Below are positions 25,546 to 34,932 of a stretch of DNA of 64,000 nucleotides, in pieces. The position numbers and the translations under genes were made by a program. Positions within the stretch are counted from its first letter, which is position 1. Each line of letters begins with the position of its first letter. The notes under the pieces were generated by a model that made no database searches, was not told where the DNA came from, and saw nothing but the letters and a program-made list of their open reading frames with translations. This stretch comes from Alkanindiges hydrocarboniclasticus (lineage in GTDB: Bacteria; Pseudomonadota; Gammaproteobacteria; Pseudomonadales; Moraxellaceae), in contig NZ_MLCN01000008.1 in assembly GCF_001982605.1 (NCBI RefSeq), positions 62,001-126,000 of the forward strand, read 5' to 3'.

Positions 25546-26004
25546 ATGAATCCTTACCTGAAGTTTGGCCTGATGATTCTGGCCTCTACACTGGCCATGT
25601 TTGTGATGATGTACAGCAACGTCTATCAGGCCGAGCATATTTTCTTTAGTGAAACCCGGGCTTATATGGCTATTTTTATGGGTGCAGTCATGGCCATTGT
25701 CATGCTGAGCTTTATGCAGGGCATGTATCACAACAAAACATATAACCTGATGATTTATGCTGCCAGTGTGGTGATTGCCACCTTGTCGTTATGGCTAGTG
25801 CGCAGTCAGGCCACGGTGGACCAGATTTCATGGATGAAAGCCATGATTCCGCATCATTCCATTGCCATCCTTACCAGTGAGCGCGCCAGTATTCAAGACC
25901 CACGGGTGCGGGAACTGGCAGATGGGATTATTCAAACGCAAAAAGAAGAAATTATCCGGATGAAGCAGCTAATTAATGAGCTGGAGCAGGATAAAAACCA
26001 GTAA
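25546..26004 (+). CDS. DUF305 family membrane protein
   Basis: A 152-residue protein with three predicted membrane helices in the first half (about 6-24, 41-60, 69-85) and a DUF305 ferritin-like helical segment at the C-terminus (SWMKAMIPHHSIAILTSERA, then ELADGIIQTQKEEIIRMKQLI). The MIPHH motif and later Glu/Met residues are the family's usual metal-site candidates, often linked with copper handling in other bacteria. TGAGGA gives a good ribosome site. It is convergent with the minus-strand gene at 26050. Confidence 0.85.
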   Translation: MNPYLKFGLMILASTLAMFVMMYSNVYQAEHIFFSETRAYMAIFMGAVMAIVMLSFMQGMYHNKTYNLMIYAASVVIATLSLWLVRSQATVDQISWMKAMIPHHSIAILTSERASIQDPRVRELADGIIQTQKEEIIRMKQLINELEQDKNQ

Positions 26005-26049
26005 CCAGCCCCATTGCCGCTGTACAGCCTATAAAGAGGGATCGACTAT

Positions 26050-27171
26050 TTATTCAGGCGAGGCCGGCTGGATCGCGGTGGCTGTCAACAAACCTTGCTG
26101 AATTAAATTCAGGGTAGACGGACTGAGATAAAAATCGCTGAGTTGCAAGCGAATCAGCTGATCAAGCACCTGATGCTGGTTTAATGCGGCAATGGCCTGC
26201 GGCAGGAAGCGGTTGGCATCATTAATCAGGTGCTGTTTGCTAATGCCAATTTCTTCTAGCAGTTCAGATACCGGATAGTCGCCATACACTTCAAAAAATA
26301 CATCAATACCGGTAAAAATTAGCCGTTGCAAATATTCAGTCTGGCGCAGCTCACGCCATAGTTCATAAATCAGCACAAAAAATTCTTCAATATCCAGTGC
26401 TTCAATGCCACTGGACAGCTCATTGAGCGGAAGGTCTTTAATATTAAGCCAAACCTGCCATGCAATATCCTTTAATTCAGCAGCATCCAGACCAAGCAAC
26501 TGAGTGCCCTGATTCTGGATAAACTGGCTTAAATGCTGTTCGGCAATTGCCAGCAGCTTTTCTTCCTGTTGTAACAGCAGTTTCATCAGGCGCGGCAGCA
26601 GGGGCGTTTTGGCCAGCCAGCCTTCACCCAGTTGCAGGGAAATCTGTTCACGCCAGTTGGGCAGCTGTTTTTTAAGCAAGCTGGAAATAATCTGGCCAAT
26701 AACTTCATGGGCAGCAGGACTTTGCAATACCGCCTGTACCAGATGATGCCGAACCTGATCCAGTTCCAGAATCTTGTCAATCCATTGTTCCAGTTGCTGG
26801 CTGGAAATCAGCGTTTGCAGGGTAGGGGCCAGATGATTGGCCTCGCTATACAGACGCTGGGCCATGGCCCCAATCAGTTCAATCATGCCAGCGCCCAGAT
26901 TCAGGTCAAAGGCATACACCTGAACCACTTCGCGAATGCTCTCGGCACTCACGACTTCTTCAAGCGTAATATCCTTGCCCTGTTCCAGACAAAAGTTGAT
27001 CAGGCTGCTGGCCTGATCACTAAGTTCGGCACTGTTCAGGCGTGCTTTGACAAACGCCACCTGTGCTTCCAGTAACTGCTCAGCCAGCAAGCGGGCTTGT
27101 GATGCAGGGTCTACTGACTGAACGGTATGATCCGGTGCCTGACCTGATGACTGATCTGATAACTGGGTCAT
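26050..27171 (-). CDS. Conserved helical protein of unknown function, next to nadE
   Basis: A 373-residue, almost wholly helical, Leu/Gln/Glu-rich cytosolic protein with no motif I recognise. It starts 6 bases after the nadE stop codon, so both belong to one transcript. The first about 25 residues are polar and Gln/Ser-rich, and regularly spaced LLxxLL-type segments follow. The close link to NAD synthase may mean a related or merely hitch-hiking function. I cannot assign one. Confidence 0.75.
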   Translation of the reverse strand: MTQLSDQSSGQAPDHTVQSVDPASQARLLAEQLLEAQVAFVKARLNSAELSDQASSLINFCLEQGKDITLEEVVSAESIREVVQVYAFDLNLGAGMIELIGAMAQRLYSEANHLAPTLQTLISSQQLEQWIDKILELDQVRHHLVQAVLQSPAAHEVIGQIISSLLKKQLPNWREQISLQLGEGWLAKTPLLPRLMKLLLQQEEKLLAIAEQHLSQFIQNQGTQLLGLDAAELKDIAWQVWLNIKDLPLNELSSGIEALDIEEFFVLIYELWRELRQTEYLQRLIFTGIDVFFEVYGDYPVSELLEEIGISKQHLINDANRFLPQAIAALNQHQVLDQLIRLQLSDFYLSPSTLNLIQQGLLTATAIQPASPE

Positions 27172-27177
27172 TAAGGA

Positions 27178-28815
27178 TTAATCTCCGGCCTGCCAGCCAT
27201 TGACCAGTGGATAGCGGCGTTCACGGCCAAAGGCACGACTGGTCACACGCGGGCCAATGGCAGACTGGCGGCGCTTGTATTCATTACGGTCTACCATGTT
27301 AATGATACGGTTGACCACATCGCAGTCAAAGCCTTGTTCAACCAGTGCCGTCTGGCTCAGGTCATGCTCTATGTAGCCCTGCAAAATGGCATCCAGAATT
27401 TCATACGGCGGCAGGGAGTCCTGATCCACCTGATCTGGACGTAGCTCGGCAGATGGCGGACGGCTAATCACGCGTTCTGGAATAACCGGGGTTTCTTCCA
27501 GTGAGTTACGGTAGCGACACAGCTCAAACACTTGGGTTTTGTATACATCTTTTAGCACATCATAGCCACCGGCCATGTCGCCATACAGGGTAGCATAGCC
27601 CACCGCCATTTCTGACTTGTTGCCTGTAGTCAGTACCAAGTGGCCAAACTTGTTGGACAACGCCATTAACAACATACCCCGGGTACGGGCTTGCAGGTTT
27701 TCTTCTGTTACGCCCACGTCACTGTCGCCAAAGAACGGATGCAGGGTACTGACAAAGCTATTCACAATATTATGAATTTCGGCCACATGATAAGCCACAT
27801 TTAGGCGTTTGGCCTGTGCTGCAGCATCGTCCAGACTAATCTGGGCGGTATAGGCAAAAGGCATCATCACGGCATTGACCCGTTCTGGCCCCAGTGCATC
27901 CACAGCAATGGCAAGGCTTAAGGCTGAATCCACACCACCTGACAGGCCCAGAATCACCCCGGGAAAACCGGAGCGGTTCACATAGTCACGCACGCCAACC
28001 ACCAGTGTCTGGTAAGTTTCGGCCAACGGTGACAGCGCGGCAACGGCTGGCTGCTGTTTAAAGGCGTGCGTTTCGCAGTCAAATTCAGTCAGTAAAATCT
28101 GTTCGCTAAAGCGGTTGGCTTCAGCAGCAATGCTGCCATCGGCATTCACTGCCATGGAGCCACCATCAAACACCAGATCATCCTGTCCACCCACGCAGTT
28201 GACATACGCCAGCGGAATTGCATTGGCTTTAGTTTGGGTTTGCAGGAGCTGCTTGCGGCGGTCATGCTTGCCGGTTTCAAATGGTGAGGCATTAAGCACC
28301 ACCGCCAGATCGGCCCCCAGTTTCTTTAACTGGCAAATGGGTTTTTCCTGCCAAATATCTTCGCATACCAGCAGGCCTACTTTCTGGCCCTTTATTTCCA
28401 GAATCACATGCTGTGATCCGGTAGTAAAATAGCGGCGTTCATCAAAAACGCTATAGTTAGGCAGGTATTGCTTGTGATAAACACCCAGAATCTTGCCATC
28501 ACACAATACCGCAGCGGAGTTGTAGCGCGGCTGTGGCTGTGTAGGATGGTCATCCTGATGGGGGTAGCCTACTACCATGGTAATGCCATTGACCTGCTTT
28601 AGCACATCCAGCGCATTACGGACGCGCTTGTTCATGCTGGCCCGTAGCAACAGGTCTTCAGGAGGATAGCCGGTGACTGCCAGTTCGGGGAAAACAATGA
28701 CATCAGCACCTTTTTGTTTGGCTTGTTCAGCAAGCTGCACCATTTGTTTTGCGTTTGCCAGCAGATCACCAACACGGGGAGAAAATTGCGCCAGGGCAAA
28801 GGTTAACACACTCAT
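27178..28815 (-). CDS. nadE: Glutamine-dependent NAD+ synthase
   Basis: Amidates nicotinic acid adenine dinucleotide to NAD+ using glutamine, the last step of NAD synthesis. The 545-residue protein has an N-terminal nitrilase-type glutaminase domain with the triad Glu44 (FPELAVTGYPPED), Lys115 (YHKQYLPNY) and Cys151 (LLVCEDIW). A C-terminal synthetase domain follows, with the ATP-pyrophosphatase loop LGLSGGVDSALS (about 293-304) and TTGNKSEMAVGYATLYGDMAGG. The length is normal for the bacterial two-domain form. A 6-bp hairpin CCCTGA/TCAGGG (28837-28854) lies in its 5' leader. Confidence 0.96.
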   Translation of the reverse strand: MSVLTFALAQFSPRVGDLLANAKQMVQLAEQAKQKGADVIVFPELAVTGYPPEDLLLRASMNKRVRNALDVLKQVNGITMVVGYPHQDDHPTQPQPRYNSAAVLCDGKILGVYHKQYLPNYSVFDERRYFTTGSQHVILEIKGQKVGLLVCEDIWQEKPICQLKKLGADLAVVLNASPFETGKHDRRKQLLQTQTKANAIPLAYVNCVGGQDDLVFDGGSMAVNADGSIAAEANRFSEQILLTEFDCETHAFKQQPAVAALSPLAETYQTLVVGVRDYVNRSGFPGVILGLSGGVDSALSLAIAVDALGPERVNAVMMPFAYTAQISLDDAAAQAKRLNVAYHVAEIHNIVNSFVSTLHPFFGDSDVGVTEENLQARTRGMLLMALSNKFGHLVLTTGNKSEMAVGYATLYGDMAGGYDVLKDVYKTQVFELCRYRNSLEETPVIPERVISRPPSAELRPDQVDQDSLPPYEILDAILQGYIEHDLSQTALVEQGFDCDVVNRIINMVDRNEYKRRQSAIGPRVTSRAFGRERRYPLVNGWQAGD

Positions 28816-29237
28816 AATAATCCGATTTCCTTAGTACCCTGACCATTATCAGGGCAAGCTTTGCACTGCATTGTTGATGGGCGAATGCGATATGACTGTT
28901 ATAAATTGCATTGCGACAACAAAGGCTTATAGTGCAAAAAAGTAATTAAAATTAGCAGATATTGTAAAGCATTTATGTTGCCTTTAGAAAAAGTTTCGAC
29001 GAAAGAAGCACATAAATGCAGCTAAATATCCTAATTTCCGGCATTTTAAAAAACAGCGTCCTAAAGTCACCATACTATTTTTAACGGTAAATTAATGTAA
29101 AGAAGTGATGTAGTACGCTTATAATATGGCCTGTTCTTTAAGACTTGTTTTACAACGCGGGTTTTATCAACGGCTTGCTATCAAGGGCAGCGAACACCAA
29201 TAATAGCGCTTTATGCGATTCCTACTGACATTTTTTT
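28816..29237. other. Divergent control region between nadE and the HExxH gene
   Basis: About 420 bases. A consensus -10 TATAAT at 29120-29125 points right but lacks a good -35 box. On the left is the nadE leader hairpin at 28837-28854. No small gene with a credible ribosome site is seen. Confidence 0.4.
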
Positions 29238-29732
29238 ATGAGCCATAGTTTGCTAAATCAGATCCTGCGCCTCAAAAAATATCGCCCTTTAACGCTGGGT
29301 GAAAAAAGTCTGGCGTATTCTGTTTTTCACGACCAGCTTGATCTGGATAAACCTCTGATTGTTGCCAGTGGCTGGGTAGTGCCGGGCTACGCCATTAGCC
29401 CTAATGGCCATATTTATTTTAACCCGGCTGATTGCCTGAATGATTTTTCTATGGCCCCACTGGGCAAGCAGGCCTGGTTTATTCATGAAATGACGCATGT
29501 GTGGCAGGTACAGCAGGGTATGAAAGTAATCCGGCGTGCCATACTGGATCGCCGTTACCAATATTTGCTTAAAGAAGGCAAAAGCTTTTTTCAGTACGGC
29601 ATTGAGCAGCAGGCACAAATGGTACAGGATTTTTTTGTCCAGCGCAGTCTAGGGCAGGATTGCCGCGCTCTTGAACGCTGCCTGCCATTTTTTAGTACGT
29701 CGCCGCCACCACTTCAATCAACCGTCGTTTAA
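29238..29732 (+). CDS. HExxH-motif protein, putative zincin-like metallopeptidase
   Basis: A 164-residue protein with the zinc-site motif HEMTHVWQ (about residues 83-90) typical of minigluzincin-type domains sometimes annotated as Vgr-related or DUF4157-like. There is no signal peptide, and a downstream Glu that could be the third ligand is not obvious (candidates follow at GIEQQAQMVQDFF). Surrounding genes are housekeeping, so no secretion-system link is visible here. Protease activity is unproven. The ribosome site is poor. Confidence 0.7.
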   Translation: MSHSLLNQILRLKKYRPLTLGEKSLAYSVFHDQLDLDKPLIVASGWVVPGYAISPNGHIYFNPADCLNDFSMAPLGKQAWFIHEMTHVWQVQQGMKVIRRAILDRRYQYLLKEGKSFFQYGIEQQAQMVQDFFVQRSLGQDCRALERCLPFFSTSPPPLQSTVV

Positions 29733-29843
29733 TACTCACTGTTTGATCACTTTCATGATTGGTATGGTTGTTTCCCGTTACCCTGCATAAGCCTGCAATC
29801 TGCAAGAGGGTTTACAATGCTGTAAAATTTAATGGCCTAAGGC

Positions 29844-30368
29844 TTACACCAATTGGTCAGCAAAGTACTGTTTTAACTTGGATAGCTTGGGTGGAATAGA
29901 AAAATTACAGTAACCTTGGGTAGGGTTTTTGGTATAAAAATCCTGATGATAGCTTTCGGCCTCATAGAAGGGCACGGCTGCACTGAGTTCTGTCACTGCA
30001 TTAATGCCTTGCTGTTTAAGCTGTTCAATCTTGGCTTGGGCAATTTGTTGTTGCTGCTCATTCTGGTAATAAATGACCGAACGGTACTGGCTACCGATAT
30101 CATTGCCCTGACGGTTTAATGTCGTGGGATCATGGGTAGCAAAGAAAATATCCAGCAAGGTGTCAAAACTGATCGTAGTGTCATCAAAATCCACTGCAAT
30201 GACTTCGGCATGGCCTGTTGCACCAGAGCACACCTGTTCATAGTTGGGGTTAGGCCGCGCACCACCGGCGTAACCACTGATAACCTGACTTACCCCTTTG
30301 ACCTGACGAAAAACGGCTTCGGTACACCAGAAACAACCGCCGCCAAATATTGCACGTTGCTGCGCCAT
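29844..30368 (-). CDS. msrA: Peptide-methionine (S)-S-oxide reductase
   Basis: Repairs S-oxidised methionine in proteins using thioredoxin. A 174-residue single-domain MsrA with the active-site motif [12 protein letters not shown] (catalytic Cys12) and conserved Glu and Tyr residues ([26 protein letters not shown]). It has no MsrB fusion, and no signal peptide, so it is cytosolic. It appears to be a single-gene unit on the minus strand. Confidence 0.96.
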   Translation of the reverse strand: MAQQRAIFGGGCFWCTEAVFRQVKGVSQVISGYAGGARPNPNYEQVCSGATGHAEVIAVDFDDTTISFDTLLDIFFATHDPTTLNRQGNDIGSQYRSVIYYQNEQQQQIAQAKIEQLKQQGINAVTELSAAVPFYEAESYHQDFYTKNPTQGYCNFSIPPKLSKLKQYFADQLV

Positions 30369-30459
30369 GAATAAATCTCCTGAGCAATGCCTAAATAAAA
30401 AGTTGCCTTAATTGCAGTACATAATCAAATTAAAATGCCTGCGCTGCTATGCATAAGGG

Positions 30460-30963
30460 TTATTTGGGCGCTGAGCTGCCTGCCTTGCGTAAGGTCAGCA
30501 GTTTATCGCCAGCAGCATCTAGCAAAATCAGATAATTACTTTCAAGGCGATAAGCTGTAGTACGACTTAAAGCATCGGCAAAGTTACGCGACACGCTGTC
30601 ATTGCCGGGAATACAGGCCATTTTGGTACTGGCCATCTGGCCGAATTTCAAGCTGGTCATGTCAGCCTGATAGCTGCCCATAACCCGGTTACAACCATCA
30701 TTACCAGAAAAACGCCCGGTATTTTCATCAAGCTGAAGGGCTGGCCGCATTTCCGGATTGATGCCATCGGTGGAACCATCCATAGGCTGAACTTGTTCCC
30801 AGCGTGAACCAGTTAATATCTTTAAGGAATTGGACGTGGCAACATTAGCCTCTAATTGAAGCTCACCAGCCTGATTTAGCGCCGGTGTACTGCTACAGGC
30901 AGCAACACCCAGCACGGCACAGGTTAGCGTCAGGTAAAGTGCACGTGATGGATGAAGAAACAT
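30460..30963 (-). CDS. META-domain (HslJ-like) lipoprotein
   Basis: A predicted outer or inner membrane lipoprotein of about 167 residues with lipobox LGVAAC (Cys23 from the ATG at 30963). An upstream in-frame ATG at 30984 would give a longer signal. Neither has a strong ribosome site, and the shorter form gives a standard lipoprotein signal. The META core is GSRWEQVQ, then FSGNDGCNRVMGSY and MASTKMACI. META domains in HslJ-type proteins are linked with stress tolerance. A second META lipoprotein lies at 56991. Confidence 0.82.
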   Translation of the reverse strand: MFLHPSRALYLTLTCAVLGVAACSSTPALNQAGELQLEANVATSNSLKILTGSRWEQVQPMDGSTDGINPEMRPALQLDENTGRFSGNDGCNRVMGSYQADMTSLKFGQMASTKMACIPGNDSVSRNFADALSRTTAYRLESNYLILLDAAGDKLLTLRKAGSSAPK

Positions 30964-31112
30964 GCTAAAAAATTGCAGGGCCATATGATGTCCATGGTTT
31001 TAATTGATTTACAGTTATCAAAACAGAAAGCAGCTAAAACATGTATAGGGCTTATATAGCGCAACAGTAAGACAATGTTGCCAAAAGCAGAGCAACTGGC
31101 AAATATGTAGGA

Positions 31113-31634
31113 TTATGGCAGGCGCTGATAACGCACAAATTCAAAGGCTACCCCGGTTTTTTCGTCCTGCACGGGCTGACGGCTTACAGCCTGAAATGAT
31201 TCAGGAATAGCTGGATAAAAGGTATCGCCTTTGACATTTAAATTAACATGGGTGAGTTCCAGCCGGTCGGCAATGTCCAGCGTTTGCCGAAAAATTTCAG
31301 CGCCACCAATAATAAAAAGGGATTGCTGCTCCAGTTGTTTAATATCGGCACTGGCCTGATTGAGGATGTCATCCAGTGTATGCGCAACTTTAACCTGATC
31401 TGCCTGCCAGCTTTTATCACGGGTCAGCACCCAGTTAATGCGGTTAGGCAATGCGCGGCCCATGGAGTCATAGGTTTTACGGCCCATGACAATTACCCCG
31501 CCCTGGGTAATGCGTTTAAAGTGTTTGAGGTCTTCTGTGAGGTGCCATGGCAACTGGTTATCGACGCCAATGCAATGCTGCTCATCCATGGCAACCACAT
31601 GTACAATTTCGAGTCCGTTGCAGGCCATATTCAT
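31113..31634 (-). CDS. folA: Dihydrofolate reductase
   Basis: Reduces dihydrofolate to tetrahydrofolate with NADPH. Of 173 residues, it shows VVAMDEQHCIGVDNQLPWHLTEDLKHF (including the active-site acidic residue after the Trp), the NADPH motif VIVMGRKTYDSMGRALPNR, and FIIGGAEIFRQTL. It follows thyA on the same strand after 94 bases, a common pairing because ThyA produces the dihydrofolate that this enzyme recycles. Confidence 0.96.
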   Translation of the reverse strand: MNMACNGLEIVHVVAMDEQHCIGVDNQLPWHLTEDLKHFKRITQGGVIVMGRKTYDSMGRALPNRINWVLTRDKSWQADQVKVAHTLDDILNQASADIKQLEQQSLFIIGGAEIFRQTLDIADRLELTHVNLNVKGDTFYPAIPESFQAVSRQPVQDEKTGVAFEFVRYQRLP

Positions 31635-31728
31635 GTCTCTTTTCGTTCAATCGTGGGTAGCTAAAGCCTTATGCAGTTTTACGAATGCAAGGCATCATTT
31701 TTTACTTTGCAGCACACCAAGGCTACTT

Positions 31729-32571
31729 TTAAACTGCTACGGGTGCCTTAATGGCTGGATGATGCGCATAGTCTATGAGTTCTATATCTTCAAACTTAAA
31801 GTCAAACAGATCGGTGACTGCCGGATTAAGTTTTAGCTGGGGCAGGGGTAGCGGATCACGGCTCAGTTGCAGTTCGGCCTGTTCAATGTGATTGCTATAC
31901 AAATGGCAATCACCACCGGTCCAGACAAAATCACCCACCTGCAAGTTGCAGACTTGCGCAATCATGTGGGTAAGCAGGGCATAGCTGGCAATATTAAACG
32001 GCACACCCAGAAAAATATCGGCACTGCGCTGATAAAGCTGGCAGGACAGTTTGCCATCCTGCACAAAAAACTGAAACAGGGTGTGGCAGGGTGGTAGCGC
32101 GACTTCATTGGCCTCACGGGGGTTCCAGCCAGAGACAATCAGGCGGCGTGAATTGGGATTGGTCTTGATTTCATTCACCAGCCACTGGAGCTGGTCAAAT
32201 CCATCGGTGTTATAGCTGCCATCCGCTTGTTGGGTAGCCCCAAAATTGCGCCATTGATGACCATAGACCGGCCCCAGTTCTCCTGCCGGGCGGCCAAAAC
32301 GCGCCGTTTGCTCGGCAGTTGCCCATTCATCCCAGATTGTCACCTTATTGTCCTGCAAATACTGCACGTTGGTATCGCCACGTACAAACCATAACAGTTC
32401 AATCGCCACCGAGCGGAAGTGTACCCGTTTGGTGGTAACAATAGGAAAGCCCTTGGACAGGTCAAAGCGCATCTGGTGACCAAAAACCGAGGTGGTGCCG
32501 GTGCCGGTGCGATCTGACTTTTTGCCACCGTGTTCAAGCACCAGTTTTAATAAATCAAGATATTGTTGCAT
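31729..32571 (-). CDS. thyA: Thymidylate synthase
   Basis: Methylates dUMP to dTMP using methylene-tetrahydrofolate. The start at 32571 ([26 protein letters not shown]) is chosen because ThyA proteins begin so; the 19 in-frame codons upstream are unlike the family. The catalytic Cys is in [12 protein letters not shown], and the dUMP-binding [19 protein letters not shown] follows. The 280-residue length is normal. With folA downstream it forms a nucleotide-folate unit. Confidence 0.96.
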   Translation of the reverse strand: MQQYLDLLKLVLEHGGKKSDRTGTGTTSVFGHQMRFDLSKGFPIVTTKRVHFRSVAIELLWFVRGDTNVQYLQDNKVTIWDEWATAEQTARFGRPAGELGPVYGHQWRNFGATQQADGSYNTDGFDQLQWLVNEIKTNPNSRRLIVSGWNPREANEVALPPCHTLFQFFVQDGKLSCQLYQRSADIFLGVPFNIASYALLTHMIAQVCNLQVGDFVWTGGDCHLYSNHIEQAELQLSRDPLPLPQLKLNPAVTDLFDFKFEDIELIDYAHHPAIKAPVAV

Positions 32572-32662
32572 AGCAGGCCAGCCGGTTTTGCGATTAATCA
32601 GAATGCACAAGTATAGCGCAAAACGCACTTAAGACGAGTACCCGCCTAAATTCATGTGGCAT

Positions 32663-32692
32663 AAAAAAGCCACCTGAAAAACATGGTGGCTT
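32663..32692 (-). terminator. Terminator between lgt and thyA
   Basis: An 8-bp stem (32667-32674 with 32685-32692) and an A6 run at 32663-32668 on the plus strand give a minus-strand hairpin ending in six T residues, 22 bases after the lgt stop codon. Confidence 0.8.
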
Positions 32693-32713
32693 ATGGCTGA
32701 ATTTAGTGTTGTT

Positions 32714-33529
32714 TTAGGTGTTTTTCTGCGGACCCCAGTCATAAATCCGGCGACGGTAGGCATACCACAGCATCCACATACCAATAATAATCATTGGGAA
32801 ACTGAGCAACTGGCCTTTGGTGACCCAGCCCAGCAGAATAAAACCCTGATCGGCATCCGGCTCGCGAAAAAATTCCACAAAAAAACGGGCCAGACCATAG
32901 CCCATCAAAAATACGGCAGATACCGCCATGCGCGGACGTGGCTTGGCACTAAACCACCACAGCAGGATGAACAGTAAAATGCCTTCGCCCAGCGCCTGAT
33001 ACAACTGCGAGGGATGACGTGGAATATTGTCGACATGCGGGAAAATCATGGCCAGTGGATAGTTCAGATTTTCCACCGGACGGCCCACCAGTTCACCGCC
33101 AATAAAGTTACCAATGCGGCCAAAAAACAGGCCAGTTGGCACGCAGGGCGCAATAAAATCCAGCGTTTGAAAGGCTGTCTTCTGGTACTTGCGGGCAAAA
33201 AATAGCATGGCAATCATCACGCCAATAAAGCCGCCATGAAAGCTCATGCCGCCAGTCCAGACTTTAAACAGCCACACCGGATCACTTAAAAATTTATTAA
33301 ATTCATAAAACAGCACATAACCAATGCGCCCACCCAGAATAACGCCAATGGCACCATAAAACACCAGATCGGACACCATTTCTGCCGTCCAGCCATCACG
33401 GGATTTTGCCCGGTAAGTGGCCAGCGCATAAGCCGTCAGGAAAGCCAGCACATACATCAGGCCATACCAGTGCACCTCGATAGGGCCTAGCGATAGCGCA
33501 ATAGGATCAAATTCCGGGAAGACAAGCAT
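32714..33529 (-). CDS. lgt: Prolipoprotein diacylglyceryl transferase
   Basis: An inner-membrane enzyme that attaches diacylglycerol to the lipobox Cys of lipoproteins. The 271-residue protein starts at 33529 (MLVFPEFDPIALSLGPIEVHWYG); 16 upstream codons are rejected as not family-like. About seven membrane helices, the HGG motif (SFHGGFIGVMIA) and the Lgt signature GRIGNFIGGELVGRP are visible. E. coli has FINGEL where this protein has FIGGEL. Lipoproteins at 30460, 50649 and 56991 in this window would be its substrates. Confidence 0.96.
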   Translation of the reverse strand: MLVFPEFDPIALSLGPIEVHWYGLMYVLAFLTAYALATYRAKSRDGWTAEMVSDLVFYGAIGVILGGRIGYVLFYEFNKFLSDPVWLFKVWTGGMSFHGGFIGVMIAMLFFARKYQKTAFQTLDFIAPCVPTGLFFGRIGNFIGGELVGRPVENLNYPLAMIFPHVDNIPRHPSQLYQALGEGILLFILLWWFSAKPRPRMAVSAVFLMGYGLARFFVEFFREPDADQGFILLGWVTKGQLLSFPMIIIGMWMLWYAYRRRIYDWGPQKNT

Positions 33530-33636
33530 AATTATTCCAGTACGATGACAACTTGGTTTAGCAAAGTTAAATTGCAAATTAACCGCATTCTAGCGCATTC
33601 TATAGCTCAATTTGTGACTGTTTTTATTTGAAATTT

Positions 33637-34434
33637 ATGTGTATTACCGCATTGGCATGGCAAATACTGCCGGATCGTCCTGTTTTTCTGGTCAGTAACC
33701 GCGATGAGTTTTATGCCCGTCCGGCAGCACCATTAGGTGAATGGGTAGATAGCTGCATTATTGCAGGGCAGGACTCTGTGTCGCATGGTACATGGCTGGG
33801 TATGACCAAGCAGGGTAAATGGGCCGTGCTGACCAATTATCGTGAACCTCTATCATCACAGCAGCTAACACCACATGATCGCTCGCGGGGGCTGCTGGTA
33901 ACCGATTATTTAAACAGTAATGTGTCGCCCATGGCCTTTGCACAAAAGCTGGCTGCCCAGCATAGCTATGCCGGTTTTAACCTGATCGTAGGTGATTTAT
34001 CACAAGCAGTGGTGTTCAGTAATCGCGGTACGCCGCCAACTCCTCTAGCCAGTGGGTTGTACACGTTATCCAATGGCCTGATTAGTGAGCCATGGCCCAA
34101 AATGGAACGCCTGCGCTTGAGGGTAACACAGGAAGTCCTGCCTATAATGCTGGCCAGCAAAGCCGGGCAACCGGTTTCAGATGATGTGGTTAATACCGTA
34201 TGGCAGATATTAAGTGATCGTATTCAGGCTGAAGATGAGGCACTGCCGATAACTGGTATTAGTCCGGATTGGGAAAAACTGCTGTCGTCCATTTTTATTC
34301 AAACCCCGATGTATGGCACGCGGGTTTCCAGCCTGTTAACACTGGACAGAGAAGGCTATGAGTTTGTCGAAAAAACCCATGTGCCTGACATGGGAAATCC
34401 TATTGCTAAAAAAATAGGCTACTGGCATATATAG
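33637..34434 (+). CDS. NRDE family protein (TANGO2-like)
   Basis: A 265-residue protein named for the conserved Asn-Arg-Asp-Glu motif, here in FLVSNRDEFYARPAAPLGEW. The chosen start MCITALAW at 33637 puts Cys at position 2, as in the family, where it is the expected N-terminal nucleophile of an Ntn-type fold. The preceding TTG-AAA-TTT is therefore not used. Other family blocks are GTWLGMTKQGKWAVLTNYR and TLSNGL. The eukaryotic homologue TANGO2 has been tied to heme or lipid handling. The bacterial role is unsettled. Confidence 0.9.
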   Translation: MCITALAWQILPDRPVFLVSNRDEFYARPAAPLGEWVDSCIIAGQDSVSHGTWLGMTKQGKWAVLTNYREPLSSQQLTPHDRSRGLLVTDYLNSNVSPMAFAQKLAAQHSYAGFNLIVGDLSQAVVFSNRGTPPTPLASGLYTLSNGLISEPWPKMERLRLRVTQEVLPIMLASKAGQPVSDDVVNTVWQILSDRIQAEDEALPITGISPDWEKLLSSIFIQTPMYGTRVSSLLTLDREGYEFVEKTHVPDMGNPIAKKIGYWHI

Positions 34435-34439
34435 CCGCA

Positions 34440-34889
34440 TTATGGGGCAGGGCTGGGTTGCGACTGCTGCAAGGTTTTATGGAGTGCCTCACTAAAAACA
34501 TTACTGGATAACTCAGCGAGCTTAATCACAATATCAGGAAATTTAGTAGCAACCTGTTGTCCCTCAGCACTTTGATAAAAGGCAATTAGCGCTTTCATAT
34601 CCTGCTCAGAATAAATTGAACCATAAGCCTGAACCAGATCATTCAGCATTTTTTCCTGATCAATATTTTGCTCAAGGTTAGAAAAAAACGTTTCTGGGGT
34701 ATCGGGTGGAAGTTTACTGCGGGTTTGCTCCATCACTGATTTAATAGTGGCCTGAAGCATTTTTCTGGAGTTGTCCAGCGTAACAATCTGCTGGGCTAAT
34801 GCCAGTTTTTCTGGTGTTAAATTATTAAAGGCCGCATAGCTTGGGCTAAAGTATAAGGCCGCTAAAATGAATATCATGAATGATTTCAT
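34440..34889 (-). CDS. Secreted DUF2059 protein
   Basis: A 149-residue protein with an N-terminal signal peptide (MKSFMIFILAALYFSPSYAA, cleavage near Ala19-Ala20), so periplasmic. The C-terminal half carries the DUF2059 pattern (VQAYGSIYSEQDMKALIAFYQSAEGQQVATKFPDI). The function of the family is unknown. It lies 43 bases after rdgB on the same strand and is convergent with the NRDE gene. Confidence 0.85.
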   Translation of the reverse strand: MKSFMIFILAALYFSPSYAAFNNLTPEKLALAQQIVTLDNSRKMLQATIKSVMEQTRSKLPPDTPETFFSNLEQNIDQEKMLNDLVQAYGSIYSEQDMKALIAFYQSAEGQQVATKFPDIVIKLAELSSNVFSEALHKTLQQSQPSPAP

Positions 34890-34932
34890 TGCAGAGTTCT
34901 CCCATTTTATCTAGAAAAATAAACGATTAGAG

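Noticed and set aside
32572-32628. Longer thyA start
   Set aside because: The additional 19 residues do not resemble thymidylate synthase; the family start is at MQQYLDLL.
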